Source: Bacillus sp. NTK071 | GTDB taxonomy: Bacteria; Bacillota; Bacilli; Bacillales; Guptibacillaceae | Assembly: GCF_017303315.1 (NCBI RefSeq) | Contig: NZ_JAFKOI010000003.1 | Location: 62,001-126,000, forward strand | Direction of reading: 5' to 3' | DNA length: 64,000 nt | Shown here: positions 6,928 to 16,811 of the stretch, in pieces | Layout: the number at the start of each line of letters is the position of its first letter | Numbering within the stretch: position 1 is the stretch's first letter | The notes under the pieces: model-generated | What the model was told of the DNA's origin: nothing | Database searches by the model: none | What the model saw: only the letters and a program-made list of their open reading frames with translations | Position numbers and translations under genes: made by a program

Positions 6928-7791
6928 TTATTTGTGAAACAGCATTTTCGTAAGGAACCCCTTTACACCTAGCTTATAAGTGGAAGGGAGATCTAGATAC
7001 GTATGAACTAATTGAGTGATGGCTTCTGATGCTTTGGCGTTTGGATATTCTAGTAAGTACGGTGTTTGAGCCATAACTGCTTTTCGAACCATCACATCAT
7101 CTGGAATCCAACCGAGTATATCAATCGTTTTATTTAAGAACTTCTCAGACGCTTGCTGAAAATTATACGCCGTTCGCCCTGCTTCTTGATCACTAAGCGC
7201 TCGATTAACAATCAACTTAACGGGTAGCTTTTGATCTCTAGCATGAAGTGCTTTAAGAACACCATAGGCATCTGTAATCGATGGTGGTTCTGGGTTAATG
7301 ACGAGAAAGACATCATCAGCTGCTTGAAGGAACCTCATTCCTTCTTCAGATAAACCAGCTCCAGTGTCTAAAATAATATAATCAACCATTCCCTGAAGAA
7401 CGTTAAATTCTTTGAAAAAGTGATTAAGTTGTTCGCCATCCAGTGAAAACACTTTACCAATTCCGTTCCCACCCGAAATATACTGAAGCCCGTTTACACC
7501 TTTTTGAATAACCGAATCAAGCGTTAAGTTCTTCTCAAGCATAGAAACAAGCGTTTCCTTCGGTGTAACTCCCATTAAAACATCAATGTTTGCCATGCCT
7601 ACGTCTAAATCAAAAATCATCACTTTCTTATCCAGTGCAGCTAGGCTTAGGGCAAAATTCAATGAAACATTCGATTTGCCAACCCCACCTTTACCACTTG
7701 TAACAGCGATCACTCTCGTGCGTCTTAACTTATCTTCTGGCTGAATTCGTTTCATTACCTCTTGTCGGAGTCGATTCGCTTGGTCAGCCAT
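6928..7791 (-). CDS. flhG: Flagellar number regulator FlhG (YlxH)
   Basis: A 287-residue MinD/ParA-type ATPase. It carries the deviant Walker A motif V-T-S-G-K-G-G-V-G-K-S-N (about 30-41), switch I D-L-D-V-G-M-A-N-I-D, and Walker B/switch II I-I-L-D-T-G-A-G-L. The N-terminal D-Q-A-x-x-L-R motif is the short activator helix that stimulates the FlhF GTPase. The C-terminus has an amphipathic helix (L-T-K-M-L-F-H-K) likely to reach the membrane. FlhG limits flagellar number and places C-ring parts. It overlaps flhF by 8 bp. In B. subtilis five chemotaxis genes follow flhG before sigD; here sigD follows within 30 bp. Confidence 0.95.
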   Translation of the reverse strand: MADQANRLRQEVMKRIQPEDKLRRTRVIAVTSGKGGVGKSNVSLNFALSLAALDKKVMIFDLDVGMANIDVLMGVTPKETLVSMLEKNLTLDSVIQKGVNGLQYISGGNGIGKVFSLDGEQLNHFFKEFNVLQGMVDYIILDTGAGLSEEGMRFLQAADDVFLVINPEPPSITDAYGVLKALHARDQKLPVKLIVNRALSDQEAGRTAYNFQQASEKFLNKTIDILGWIPDDVMVRKAVMAQTPYLLEYPNAKASEAITQLVHTYLDLPSTYKLGVKGFLTKMLFHK

Positions 7792-8965
7792 ACACTTTTT
7801 CCTCCGTAACTAAATTGAGAAGGAATTCAGGTGTTGTTTTGACCATATCATCAGGTACGTTTTGTCCTGTCGTCACAACGGTAACTGGTAACTTGTAATC
7901 TTCCATTAAGTTGAAAATCGGTCCTCTCACAGTTGTTTCATCCATCTTCGTCATCATGACCTCTGTGATTCCAAGCGGTTGGAAATTATCAGTAATCGAT
8001 TTCATATCTGCATAACGATGGGTGAGACTTAGAATAAGATTAATTGAAATATCTTGATCTACTAGAAGCTGCTCTAGCTGACTAATAAACTTGTATTGCT
8101 GGTAGTTGCGTCCAGCTGTATCCATCAGAATAATATCGCACGATGCAAGGTTCACGAGCGCCTGCTCTAGTTCCTCTGGTGATTGTACGACTTCTAGTGG
8201 AATTCCTAGAATGTCCGCATATGTTCTAAGTTGATCGACTGCAGCGATTCGATACGTGTCAGATGTAATTAAACCAACTGATTTACGCTCTTTTAATAGA
8301 ATATCGCCAGCAAGCTTTGCAATTGTAGTCGTCTTACCTACACCTGTAGGTCCTACAAAGCATCTAATTCTTTTGTTTGTATTTCCTATATTAGGATAAT
8401 TCTTCATCCGTTTTGAGAATTCCTGTCTCATCCAGTCAAAAGTATCTTCTTTCGTGTATCCTGGCATCGACTTCGCTCTAATTAATAGCTCTGCCATGAC
8501 ACTGGATCTAATCGAATTCGTATACTCCTGTTCTTCAAGATAGGAATTAACAGGCTTCAAGAACTTTGGCAACCGCTCATTCTCCATCATTTGCATCATG
8601 ATTTCCTTCATCGATCTGAGCTCACCGATCACATCAACTTCATCCCGCTCATATTGCATCGGTGGGATTTGCTTTTTAGGCTCTTCGAATTTCGGCTCCG
8701 CTTCCACTTGAACGACTTTCGGTGTTTCCTCACGTCGCTTTTTCTCAGACTGAAGAAGCGTTGCGAACTCCTCTGTTTCCTCTTTCGCTACTTTCTTTTC
8801 ATCGAGCGCAGCAAGCACTTCAAGTCTTTGCTTCTGAAAAAAACCAAAGAATCCGCCTACTTTTACTTTTTTCGTATTTAAAATAACAGCATCCTGCCCG
8901 AGCTCTTTACGTATCAATGGCATCGCTTCTCGCAGGTGGGTCACAACATAGCGTTTAATCTTCAT
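7784..8965 (-). CDS. flhF: Flagellar SRP-like GTPase FlhF
   Basis: A 393-residue SRP-family GTPase. The N-terminal B domain starts M-K-I-K-R-Y-V-V and is followed by a charged linker (about 65-110); the N and G domains hold the P-loop G-P-T-G-V-G-K-T-T at about residue 205, S-D-T-Y-R-I-A-A-V-D-Q-L-R-T-Y-A, D-T-A-G-R-N, and the guanine specificity T-K-M-D-E. Its known job is to set the site of flagellar assembly at the membrane, working with FlhG. Its start overlaps the flhA stop by 4 bp (ATGA), placing it in the export-apparatus operon. Confidence 0.95.
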   Translation of the reverse strand: MKIKRYVVTHLREAMPLIRKELGQDAVILNTKKVKVGGFFGFFQKQRLEVLAALDEKKVAKEETEEFATLLQSEKKRREETPKVVQVEAEPKFEEPKKQIPPMQYERDEVDVIGELRSMKEIMMQMMENERLPKFLKPVNSYLEEQEYTNSIRSSVMAELLIRAKSMPGYTKEDTFDWMRQEFSKRMKNYPNIGNTNKRIRCFVGPTGVGKTTTIAKLAGDILLKERKSVGLITSDTYRIAAVDQLRTYADILGIPLEVVQSPEELEQALVNLASCDIILMDTAGRNYQQYKFISQLEQLLVDQDISINLILSLTHRYADMKSITDNFQPLGITEVMMTKMDETTVRGPIFNLMEDYKLPVTVVTTGQNVPDDMVKTTPEFLLNLVTEEKVYG

Positions 8966-10995
8966 GGTAGATTAATCACTCCTACACTCTGGACTTCTAC
9001 TTCAGGTTCTAGTTCACTGTATGAAAGAATCATCAGCTCCGGCATGTAGCGTTCAAGAAACTGACGTAAATACATTCGAATCGCAGGTGACGTTAATAGA
9101 ATAGGCTGGATACCCGACTGCTGCAGACGGTTCACCTGTTGAAGAACTTCCTGGTAAATGGTTTGTGATGTTTCAGGATCTAATGCAAGATAGCTCCCTT
9201 GATCGGATTGCTGAACGGATTCTGCAAATCTCTTTTCTAGCCGTGCTCCTGCAGTTAACACTTTAACAGGCTCTCCAGGAACTGCGACCTGTGAAGTGAT
9301 CTGTCTTGATAGCGACTGCCGCACGTACTCAGCAAGCACGTCCGTATCCTTCGTTCGAACTCCGTTATCTGCTAGTGATTCGAGAATCATATCAAGCGAC
9401 CTGATGGATACTTTTTCTTTTAAAAGCCTCATCAGCACTTTTTGAACATCGCCGATGGTAAGGATATTCGGAATCAGTTCTTCTAGTACGGCTGGAGAAG
9501 ACTCCCGGACGTTATCAAGTAAATGCTTCACTTCTTGACGACTTAGTAATTCATGCGCATGTCGTTTAATGACTTCAGTTAGATGTGTTGAAACAACAGA
9601 AGGCGGATCAACAATTGTATAACCTGATAGCTCGGCGCGATCCTTCATCTCCTCTGTTACCCAAAGAGCTGGCAATCCGAAGGCTGGTTCAACTGTCTCA
9701 ATACCAGAGATAGATTCATCGTCAAGACCGCTACTCATTGCAAGGTACTGATCTAAAAGCACCTCACCACCTGCTACACGGTTTCCCTTAATTTTAATCA
9801 CGTACTCATTCGGTTCGAGCTGGATATTATCTCGAATCCGAATAACAGGAACGACAATTCCAAGTTCAAGCGCAATTTGCCTTCGAATCATAATGACTCG
9901 ATCAAGGAGGTCCCCGCCCTGCTTCTGATCAGCGAGTGGAATTAATCCATAACCGAATTCGAACTCGATCGGATCAACTTGGAGAAGGCTCGTCACACTT
10001 TCAGGCTTCTTCATTTCCTCTACTTCTTCATCGCCAGCTGCCGTTTCTGCTTCTTCTGCTTGAGTAAGGTTTTTCTGCATCGTCCAACCGGCATAGACGA
10101 GTAAACCTGCAATCGGAAACGTAAGCAGTGGATTGATCGGTGTTGCGACGCCAAGAAGTCCAATCACAGCTCCTACAACGTATAGAAGCTTCGGATAAGC
10201 AAAGATTTGGGCCGTAATATCTGAGCCTAGATTTCCGTCTGATGCGGCACGCGTTACAACAATACCTGTTGCTGTTGAAATAAGCAGTGCAGGAATTTGA
10301 CTGACAAGACCATCACCGATTGATAGTAGCGTAAACGTCGTTGCCGCGTCGCCAACGGGCATGCCGTGTACGACCATTCCGATGATTAACCCACCGATAA
10401 TGTTGATGAGTGTAATCACAATCCCTGCGATTGCATCACCTTTGACGAACTTACTCGCCCCATCCATCGCACCGTAAAAGTCAGCTTCTCGCTCGATTTT
10501 CTGTCTTCGTTCTTTAGCATCTCGGTCCGAAATCATCCCGGCATTTAAGTCAGCATCAATACTCATCTGCTTCCCTGGCATCGCATCAAGTGTAAAGCGA
10601 GCCGCAACTTCCGCCACTCGTTCGGACCCTTTTGTAATAACGATAAATTGAATAATAACAAGAATAAGAAACACAAGGAGTCCGATGACAACACTGCCGC
10701 CAACTACGAATGAGCCGAATGTTTCAATGACCTGTCCACCCGTTTTGTTCGTAAGAATGGATCTTGTAGTTGATACGTTCAAACCGAGTCTGAACAGCGT
10801 TGTTAATAGCAAAAGTGACGGAAAAATCGAGAATTGTAGCGCTTCTTTCGTGTTCATCGCGACGAGAATAATTGTTAGAGCGAGACTAATGTTCATCATA
10901 ATAAGGAAGTCGAGGAGCAGCGGAGGAAAAGGAATAACCATCATAATGACAATCATGATGACGGAGACAAGTACGGCGTAATCTTTGATTTTCAT
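8962..10995 (-). CDS. flhA: Flagellar export gate protein FlhA
   Basis: A 677-residue protein of normal FlhA size. The N-terminal half holds about eight membrane helices plus the conserved FHIPEP-type cytoplasmic loop (V-A-A-R-F-T-L-D-A-M-P-G-K-Q-M-S-I-D); the C-terminal half (from about 330) is the cytoplasmic nonameric ring that docks chaperone-substrate complexes. Key blocks: T-L-F-R-L-G-L-N-V-S-T-T-R, D-A-D-L-N-A-G and the C-terminal H-L-L-D-N-V-R. It forms the proton-driven export gate with FlhB, FliP, FliQ and FliR, all encoded directly upstream. It starts 3 bp after the flhB stop. Confidence 0.97.
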   Translation of the reverse strand: MKIKDYAVLVSVIMIVIMMVIPFPPLLLDFLIMMNISLALTIILVAMNTKEALQFSIFPSLLLLTTLFRLGLNVSTTRSILTNKTGGQVIETFGSFVVGGSVVIGLLVFLILVIIQFIVITKGSERVAEVAARFTLDAMPGKQMSIDADLNAGMISDRDAKERRQKIEREADFYGAMDGASKFVKGDAIAGIVITLINIIGGLIIGMVVHGMPVGDAATTFTLLSIGDGLVSQIPALLISTATGIVVTRAASDGNLGSDITAQIFAYPKLLYVVGAVIGLLGVATPINPLLTFPIAGLLVYAGWTMQKNLTQAEEAETAAGDEEVEEMKKPESVTSLLQVDPIEFEFGYGLIPLADQKQGGDLLDRVIMIRRQIALELGIVVPVIRIRDNIQLEPNEYVIKIKGNRVAGGEVLLDQYLAMSSGLDDESISGIETVEPAFGLPALWVTEEMKDRAELSGYTIVDPPSVVSTHLTEVIKRHAHELLSRQEVKHLLDNVRESSPAVLEELIPNILTIGDVQKVLMRLLKEKVSIRSLDMILESLADNGVRTKDTDVLAEYVRQSLSRQITSQVAVPGEPVKVLTAGARLEKRFAESVQQSDQGSYLALDPETSQTIYQEVLQQVNRLQQSGIQPILLTSPAIRMYLRQFLERYMPELMILSYSELEPEVEVQSVGVINLP

Positions 10996-10997
10996 GG

Positions 10998-12098
10998 TTA
11001 ATTCCCTCCTCCTGGGTAGCCTTTAATGCTGTAGACGTAAGCAAGAATTTCAGCAACTGCTTTGAACAGATCCTCAGGAACACCGTCACCGATTTCTACC
11101 TGGTGATAGAGCGCTCTTGCTAACTGGACATTTTCAGTTGTAATAATGTCATGCTCTTTCGCTTTTTCCTTAATTTTAAGAGCAACGTAATCCATTCCTT
11201 TTGCAACGACAGTCGGCTTGTCCATTTCATTTGGATCGTATTTAAGCGCTACTGCAAAGTGCGTCGGGTTTGTGATCACTACATCCGCACTGGGAATTTC
11301 AGCGATCATTCTATTCACCCCAAGCGCACGCTGCTTCTCTTTCATTTTCGATTTAATGAGCGGGTCACCCTCGCTCTTTTTATATTCATCCTTAATGTCC
11401 TGTTTTGACATGCGGATGTTTTTTTCAAAGTCATATTTCTGATAAACATAGTCAAGTAGCGCCAGAAATAGAAGAAGAATTCCAACGGATAACCCCGTTT
11501 GTACGATTAGTGAGCCAACGAGTGATATGGCGTCTCCTATCGACTTCTGAGAAATTAGCATCACTTCTTCACGTTTGTTCCAGAGGACTGTGAAGGTGAC
11601 GGCTGAGATAAACGTAATTTTAATTAATGATTTAAGAAGCTCAACAAGCGTTCTTGCCGAGAAAATCCGTTTTGCCCCTTTAAGCGGGTTAATTCGTTCG
11701 AGCTTTGCTTGTAGTGGATCTGTGGAAACTAGAAAACCAACTTGCATATAGTTTGCGACAACGCCCATAACGAGTGATATGCCCATTAACGGAGCGGCAA
11801 TCACGGCTGCCTGCCAAACATTTTCTTTCATCATAAGATCAACATTCTGCTCTGTTAATGTCCAATTGGCAATATAGACAAAATTGCTTCGAATCATCGT
11901 TTGAAGGCCCTCAATGATCCATTCTCCTAGAAAAGACATAAAGAGGAAGACGCCGATCATCATAAAAGCAGATGGGATTTCAGCACTTCTTGCTACCTGC
12001 CCTTTTTTGCGAGAATCCTGTCTTTTCTGTGGTGTTGCTTTCTCCGTCTTTTCCTGCGAAAAAAACTGAAGGTTCATTTTCAAACGAGTTGTACGCAT
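10998..12098 (-). CDS. flhB: Flagellar export switch protein FlhB
   Basis: A 366-residue export protein. It begins with the conserved M-N-L-Q-F-F-x-x-E-K-T-E-K-A-T-P-Q-K-R region, has four membrane segments, and carries the autocleavage motif N-P-T-H (in I-T-N-P-T-H-F-A-V-A-L-K-Y), which lets FlhB switch from rod/hook to filament export. I take the ATG at 12098, 8 bp after GGGTGG; a GTG at 12110 in the same frame is an alternative. It overlaps or abuts the end of fliR. It acts in the inner membrane export gate next to FlhA. Confidence 0.96.
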   Translation of the reverse strand: MRTTRLKMNLQFFSQEKTEKATPQKRQDSRKKGQVARSAEIPSAFMMIGVFLFMSFLGEWIIEGLQTMIRSNFVYIANWTLTEQNVDLMMKENVWQAAVIAAPLMGISLVMGVVANYMQVGFLVSTDPLQAKLERINPLKGAKRIFSARTLVELLKSLIKITFISAVTFTVLWNKREEVMLISQKSIGDAISLVGSLIVQTGLSVGILLLFLALLDYVYQKYDFEKNIRMSKQDIKDEYKKSEGDPLIKSKMKEKQRALGVNRMIAEIPSADVVITNPTHFAVALKYDPNEMDKPTVVAKGMDYVALKIKEKAKEHDIITTENVQLARALYHQVEIGDGVPEDLFKAVAEILAYVYSIKGYPGGGN

Positions 12099-12102
12099 CG
12101 TG

Positions 12103-12879
12103 CTACCCACCCAATATTTGTATAAGCTGACCCATTGTATCGATCATTTCACGGAAAACGCCTCTTAATAGAAAGAAGAACGTTGGAATCGTAATGAGAA
12201 TCAGAACAAAGCCGACAAAGATTTTCAGTGGCAGTCCAACAACAAAAATATTAACCTGTGGCACAGCTCTTGCGAGAAGACCTAACGCAACATCTACTAG
12301 AAACAGCGATGCAACAATCGGTAGTGCAAGTTGAAATGCCGAGAAAAACATGCCTGAGAAAACTTCCGCTATGAATCTTGTAAGTGACTGACTATCAGCC
12401 TGCGTTAGTAGGGCATCTGCAGGAAGAAGTTCATAACTTCTAACAAGACCATCTAGCATCATATGATGACCATCAACCGAAACGAGAAACAGTAGGGCTA
12501 GCATATACTTAAAGTTACCGATGATTGGAACCTGAGCTCGCGTCTGTGGATCAATAACGTTTGCCATCACAAACCCCATCTGGAAATCTATGAAAGCACC
12601 TGCAACCTGAACGGTATAAAGAATAAGGGACGCGATAAAACCAAGTGAAAGTCCAATAAATAATTCTTTAAGGATGTAGATCACAAATGCTAGATCAAGT
12701 GCGAGGTCCGTCTCTGCTCCGAGTCCAGCTGTAACGATCAGTGCGAAGAAAAAGCCTAGACCCACCTTGAAGCGGTTTGGAACACTTCTTGTTGAGAACA
12801 CTGGTGCTGTAATGAAGAAAGACGTCGCCCTCATAAATACGAGCAAAAATAACGGTAGGGCATTAATGACACTTTCCAT
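12103..12879 (-). CDS. fliR: Flagellar export gate protein FliR
   Basis: A 258-residue integral membrane protein with about six hydrophobic segments. Family blocks seen: F-x-R-A-T-S-F-F-I-T-A-P-V-F, then F-I-D-F-Q-M-G-F-V-M-A-N-V-I-D-P and the C-terminal V-G-L-P-L-K-I-F-V-G. FliR joins the FliP5-FliQ4-FliR1 core that forms the protein-conducting channel. It lies 2 bp downstream of fliQ and its end runs into flhB, in the conserved order fliP-fliQ-fliR-flhB-flhA. Confidence 0.95.
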   Translation of the reverse strand: MESVINALPLFLLVFMRATSFFITAPVFSTRSVPNRFKVGLGFFFALIVTAGLGAETDLALDLAFVIYILKELFIGLSLGFIASLILYTVQVAGAFIDFQMGFVMANVIDPQTRAQVPIIGNFKYMLALLFLVSVDGHHMMLDGLVRSYELLPADALLTQADSQSLTRFIAEVFSGMFFSAFQLALPIVASLFLVDVALGLLARAVPQVNIFVVGLPLKIFVGFVLILITIPTFFFLLRGVFREMIDTMGQLIQILGG

Positions 12880-12881
12880 CG

Positions 12882-13151
12882 TTACCCGATAAACCTGTAC
12901 AGGTTCTGATACAAATTCGTCGTGTAATCAATTAACGTTGTTAACATCCACGGTCCAAACAGAATGATCGTTAAAAGAACAGCAATAATTTTGGGAATAA
13001 ACGCGAGCGTCTGCTCTTGAATCTGAGTCATCGCCTGAAATACACTTACAATCAATCCAACTCCAAGTGCAATTAATAGGAGCGGAGCTGAAACAATAAT
13101 AACAATATAAACCGCATCTTCTGCGAGTGAAATGACCATATCTGGCGTCAT
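12882..13151 (-). CDS. fliQ: Flagellar export gate protein FliQ
   Basis: An 89-residue, two-helix membrane protein of normal FliQ length. It begins M-T-P-D-M-V-I-S-L-A-E-D-A-V and contains the conserved Q-A-M-T-Q-I-Q-E-Q-T-L-A-F-I-P-K-I loop between the hydrophobic helices. It packs around FliP and FliR in the export channel. fliP ends 11 bp upstream and fliR starts 2 bp downstream, so all are co-translated within the fla operon. Confidence 0.95.
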   Translation of the reverse strand: MTPDMVISLAEDAVYIVIIVSAPLLLIALGVGLIVSVFQAMTQIQEQTLAFIPKIIAVLLTIILFGPWMLTTLIDYTTNLYQNLYRFIG

Positions 13152-13162
13152 CGTCGGCCTCC

Positions 13163-13846
13163 TTAGAAGCTTAGTAGAAGTGATTCGACAACTAGATACC
13201 AGCCATCGACAAGCACAAATAGTAGAATCTTAAACGGAAGTGAAATCATAACTGGTGGAAGCATCATCATACCCATCGCCATGAGCGTAGACGCTACAAC
13301 CATATCGATAATAAGAAACGGAATAAAAATAATAAATCCAATTTGAAACGCTGTTTTCAATTCCGAAATTGCAAACGCTGGTACGAGCGCCGTTAGCCTG
13401 ATCTCTTCTACAGACTCTGGCTTTTCAAGCTCCGCGTATTTATAGAATAGGGCAAGGTCTTTCTCTCGCGTATGCCCCGCCATAAATTCCTTAATAGGCA
13501 GTTCTGCGGCATCTAACGCTTCCTCCTGCCCAATTTCTTCATTCAAGTAAGGCTGAAGCGCTTCACTATTAATCTCAGAAAGAACGGGCGACATAACAAA
13601 AAAGGTAAGAAATAGCGCCAACCCTACTAACACCTGATTTGGTGGCATAGATTGTGTTGCTAGTGCCGATCTGACGAATGACAGGACAACAACTATTCTC
13701 GTAAAACAGGTCATGAGAACAAGAATAGCAGGGGCAAGTGACAGTACCGTTAGAAGAAGAACGAGCTGAACGGTAACCGAAACATCTTCTGTCGCATTAG
13801 AGCCAAAATCTAGTCCAGGGATCGTTAAGTTTATGAGTAAATCCAT
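13163..13846 (-). CDS. fliP: Flagellar export gate protein FliP
   Basis: A 227-residue export-channel protein. After an N-terminal periplasm-facing stretch it shows the conserved [23 protein letters not shown]-type block, [13 protein letters not shown], and the C-terminal [18 protein letters not shown]. It has four membrane helices and is similar in length to B. subtilis FliP. It builds the entry channel with FliQ and FliR. It starts directly at the end of fliO (1 bp away). Confidence 0.96.
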   Translation of the reverse strand: MDLLINLTIPGLDFGSNATEDVSVTVQLVLLLTVLSLAPAILVLMTCFTRIVVVLSFVRSALATQSMPPNQVLVGLALFLTFFVMSPVLSEINSEALQPYLNEEIGQEEALDAAELPIKEFMAGHTREKDLALFYKYAELEKPESVEEIRLTALVPAFAISELKTAFQIGFIIFIPFLIIDMVVASTLMAMGMMMLPPVMISLPFKILLFVLVDGWYLVVESLLLSF

Positions 13847-14434
13847 TTACTTATCGTCCCTTCCATCATCGTCATCCCAATATCTCGTCCGCTTGCTTCT
13901 CTGTCGCTTCAAGCTTGCTTGCACCATATCCTGAATACCGGTCTGCTTGTTATTCATAAACGAAAAGCTCGTTTTCTGATCTTCAGCAGCTTCCAGTATG
14001 TTTTTCACTTCTTCTTCATCATGAATTTCTTTTAGAAGATTAACCGTATCACCAACGCCAATCATATAAAGAGAGTTACCAACCTTTACCATTTGCACAG
14101 ACTTGTTATTTCCAAGCGGCGTTCCACCAATTGGTGTGAAAACCGAATGGTGCTGAAGCTTATGCTGTCGCTTCGATAGAAATCGAATAAGCAAATAGAT
14201 CAGCCCAACAACAACAATCGTATAGAATACTAACTTGATCAGAAGGAAGAAAATATTCGTATTTGCACTTTCCACTTCTGCTGGCTTTTCTTCCTGGCTA
14301 GGCGCATTTCCGTCTTCCGTCAGCCAGTCTTTAACACTTCCATCTCCATCAGTCGCTGCCCCTATTTCCTCTGGCGCAGCTAGCAAAAAGCTGAGCAGCA
14401 GGAGTGTCATGATGCCTAAAATAAGCTGTCTCAC
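13847..14434 (-). CDS. fliO: Flagellar export accessory protein FliO (FliZ)
   Basis: A 195-residue protein with a signal-type N-terminus (first about 25 residues hydrophobic), a linker, a second membrane helix (about 62-84: I-F-F-L-L-I-K-L-V-F-Y-T-I-V-V-V) and a small cytoplasmic domain with G-N-N-K-S-V-Q-M-V-K-V-G-N-S-L-Y-M-I-G-V, the FliO/FliZ signature. FliO helps FliP assemble into a stable ring. The start is GTG with AGGAGTG upstream. In B. subtilis cheY lies between fliY and this gene; here fliY ends only 18 bp away, leaving no room for it. Confidence 0.92.
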   Translation of the reverse strand: MRQLILGIMTLLLLSFLLAAPEEIGAATDGDGSVKDWLTEDGNAPSQEEKPAEVESANTNIFFLLIKLVFYTIVVVGLIYLLIRFLSKRQHKLQHHSVFTPIGGTPLGNNKSVQMVKVGNSLYMIGVGDTVNLLKEIHDEEEVKNILEAAEDQKTSFSFMNNKQTGIQDMVQASLKRQRSKRTRYWDDDDGRDDK

Positions 14435-14452
14435 TCTTACACACTCCTTGAT

Positions 14453-15580
14453 CTACCGCAGCTTAGATAACCGTTCCGCTGCACTAAGAATATCTGTTAC
14501 TCTTACACCGAAGTTCTCATCGATGACAACAACTTCACCTTTCGCGATAAGCTTATTGTTGATTAGAATATCAACAGGTTCCCCTGCAAGCTTGTCGAGT
14601 TCAAGAATCGATCCATGTGATAATTCGAGAATGTCTTTCACAATCCGCTTTGTACGCCCTAGTTCTACCGTCACTTGAAGCGGAATATCAAGGAGCATAT
14701 TGAGATTTCTTTGTTCACCATATGGATGATCGGCTTGACTGAAATTCGTGAATTGAACGTTCTGAATGTTCGGCTCAGGCTCACTTACTCTAGATGCGAA
14801 TGGCTTCTCCCGCTCAGTCGATTCTTGTTGTTCTTCTTGTTGATCTTGGTATGGTTTTTGTTGCAAATCGGGTTTCTGCTCCTTCTGCGATTCTCTTTCG
14901 CTTTCCTTTGCTTCTGCTGCACGAAGTTCTTCTTCACTTACAAGCAGTTCACTCATCTGTTTCGCCACCGAGGCAGGCATCACGTGATGCACGACGGTTT
15001 TCACAATGGATCCAATGGAAAGTTCAAACGATACATCGATATAAGCACCCTCTTCAGACCCTTCAATTAGCACAGAGTTACTTGGTTCAGAAACAACTTG
15101 TAAATTGGTGAATGTGCCAGCAAATGATGAGCCTGAAGCCATGCTCAAGCCTTTATGTACACTTTCCATCATGCCTGTCACAACAGAAGTGAGGCTTTTA
15201 TCAACGCTTGCTTCTTCCTCATCTCCCTTTGCAACAAGCCAGATATCAGCCATATCCTGAGCATCAGGGGGATTCAACATGAAAATCGCTTCACCAGAGG
15301 CTGCTCCTTCATAACGAAAAGACGCTTCTACGTAAGGAAGAGCTAACCCATTTTGAAATGCCTCATTCTCTAACACGTTCATCGTCACATTGGATACGAT
15401 AACTTCTTGCATGAAAACAGAAGATAACGTTGTGGTCAGACTTCCCATCGAAACACTAAACAGTTCACTAAGTGCTTCCTTCTCAATCGATTGAAAATTC
15501 ACGTCAAACTCCTCCTTTCCTGCTGCAGTCTCTTGAAACAGCGCATTAAGCTCTCCCTCTGACAGGCGATCATCCGTCAT
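14453..15580 (-). CDS. fliY: Flagellar C-ring protein FliY with degenerate CheC domain
   Basis: A 375-residue switch protein. Order: N-terminal peptide ([11 protein letters not shown]), CheC-like domain (about 30-220), a long Gln/Glu-rich linker (about 225-285), and a FliN/SpoA domain (about 288-372: [14 protein letters not shown]). The FliN part should stack in the C ring under FliM. What is odd is the CheC-like part. Relative to B. subtilis FliY as I recall it, the first phosphatase site E-x-x-N reads E39-L-F-S42 and the second reads S132-V-V-T135, so both lose the catalytic Asn and one also the Glu. CheY-P phosphatase activity is thus unlikely. Its end overlaps fliM by 11 bp. Confidence 0.93.
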   Translation of the reverse strand: MTDDRLSEGELNALFQETAAGKEEFDVNFQSIEKEALSELFSVSMGSLTTTLSSVFMQEVIVSNVTMNVLENEAFQNGLALPYVEASFRYEGAASGEAIFMLNPPDAQDMADIWLVAKGDEEEASVDKSLTSVVTGMMESVHKGLSMASGSSFAGTFTNLQVVSEPSNSVLIEGSEEGAYIDVSFELSIGSIVKTVVHHVMPASVAKQMSELLVSEEELRAAEAKESERESQKEQKPDLQQKPYQDQQEEQQESTEREKPFASRVSEPEPNIQNVQFTNFSQADHPYGEQRNLNMLLDIPLQVTVELGRTKRIVKDILELSHGSILELDKLAGEPVDILINNKLIAKGEVVVIDENFGVRVTDILSAAERLSKLR

Positions 15581-16562
15581 TGCCTTTGTCCTCCTCTTCT
15601 TCCTTCACTTCTGTAATTTGTACGGCCATACGACCTTTCGACGTTCCTGGCTGTCCATGGAACTTCACGCGGTTGTCGACCTTAACAACTAACGGATCGG
15701 TTACCGTCTGATCTAGCCGAATCACATCACCATCTTCAAGATTCAAAAACTCTTCAATCGTGATTTCTGAATGACCAAGCTCAGCAATAATCCCTAAGTT
15801 CGTTTTCTTCAATCGCTTTTCGAGCTCTTTACTTTCCTTAGGCTCTCGATCTTTCTTTTGATTGGAAAGCCAGTGATGTGCAGAAAGTCTTGGCATAATC
15901 GGCTCAAGTACCACATGAGGAAGACAGAGTCGAATATCTCCGCTCACGTCCCCAACTGTCACATTCAACGTGACGGTAACAACCGTTTCATTCGGAGAAA
16001 CAATTTGCAGGAAGTGCGGGTTAACCTCTAGCTCCTTCAACTCTGTTTTCAGCTTCAATACCGAAGTCCAGGCATCCTGAAAACTTTCAAGAATTTTACT
16101 GAAAATACGTTCAATAACCATTGTCTCAATTTCAGTTAAATGCGTAAGCTTATCTGGCTGACCTCCCTGACCACCGAGCATCCGGTCAAGCATGGCATAA
16201 GCGAGTTCCGGTGCTACTTCAAGCACCATTTGGCCTTGAAGTGGCGAAGCGACAAAAAGGCTTAGAATGGAATTATCGGTAATGGACTTAACAAATTCCT
16301 CAAATGGCATTTGCTGAACAGAATGAACGGAGGCTTGAATAATCGTCCGAAGCTGTGCTGAAGAATAGGTTGTCATCAGCCGTGCACAGTTCTCGTGAAT
16401 TCTTGTAAGAATGCGAATATGGTCCTGCGAAAAGCGAAGCGCTCTTTTGAAATCATACGTTTGAACTTTTCGTTCACTCATCGGCTTCTGACCTTTATGG
16501 TCTATCGCAGCCAGAAGCGCATCCACCGTTGCCGGTGATAGCATATCAGACAAACTCGTCAC
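15570..16562 (-). CDS. fliM: Flagellar switch protein FliM
   Basis: A 330-residue FliM with the full middle domain (V-Y-type start: [45 protein letters not shown]) and the C-terminal SpoA domain. The G-G-Q-G FliG-binding motif is intact, so C-ring assembly should work. The N-terminal CheY-P docking motif, usually L-S-Q-x-E-I-D-A-L-L, reads [10 protein letters not shown]: the key acidic residue is Thr12 and Ile is Val13. No fliL gene lies between flbD and fliM, unlike B. subtilis. Confidence 0.95.
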   Translation of the reverse strand: MTSLSDMLSPATVDALLAAIDHKGQKPMSERKVQTYDFKRALRFSQDHIRILTRIHENCARLMTTYSSAQLRTIIQASVHSVQQMPFEEFVKSITDNSILSLFVASPLQGQMVLEVAPELAYAMLDRMLGGQGGQPDKLTHLTEIETMVIERIFSKILESFQDAWTSVLKLKTELKELEVNPHFLQIVSPNETVVTVTLNVTVGDVSGDIRLCLPHVVLEPIMPRLSAHHWLSNQKKDREPKESKELEKRLKKTNLGIIAELGHSEITIEEFLNLEDGDVIRLDQTVTDPLVVKVDNRVKFHGQPGTSKGRMAVQITEVKEEEEDKGNDG

Positions 16563-16573
16563 CCCCGTTCGTT

Positions 16574-16774
16574 CTACTGTTTATTCTTGTCTAACATGTT
16601 AATATCTCGATAAAAGTCAGTGATCAGCTGCTTCACTTCTTCCACTGATTCTGTGACAACATACCGCTTTCCGTTCGTAAGTAGAATCATTGTGTCTGGC
16701 GTTGATTCAATTGTTTCGATGTAAATAGCATTCAACATCATCGATTCCCGATTTAATTTCGTTAACGTAATCAT
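16574..16774 (-). CDS. swrD: Flagellar protein FlbD/SwrD
   Basis: A 66-residue protein of the FlbD family: M-I-T-L-T-K-L-N at the start, then L-N-A-I-Y-I-E-T-I-E-S-T-P-D-T-M-I-L-L-T-N-G-K-R-Y-V-V, and a short acidic-basic tail. In B. subtilis SwrD raises flagellar torque, apparently through the stator. It sits downstream of the hook gene and upstream of fliM, its usual place except that fliL is missing between them. Confidence 0.9.
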   Translation of the reverse strand: MITLTKLNRESMMLNAIYIETIESTPDTMILLTNGKRYVVTESVEEVKQLITDFYRDINMLDKNKQ

Positions 16775-16811
16775 ATGTATAGAGCGGGCTGAGAACCCCA
16801 GCCCTTACCCC

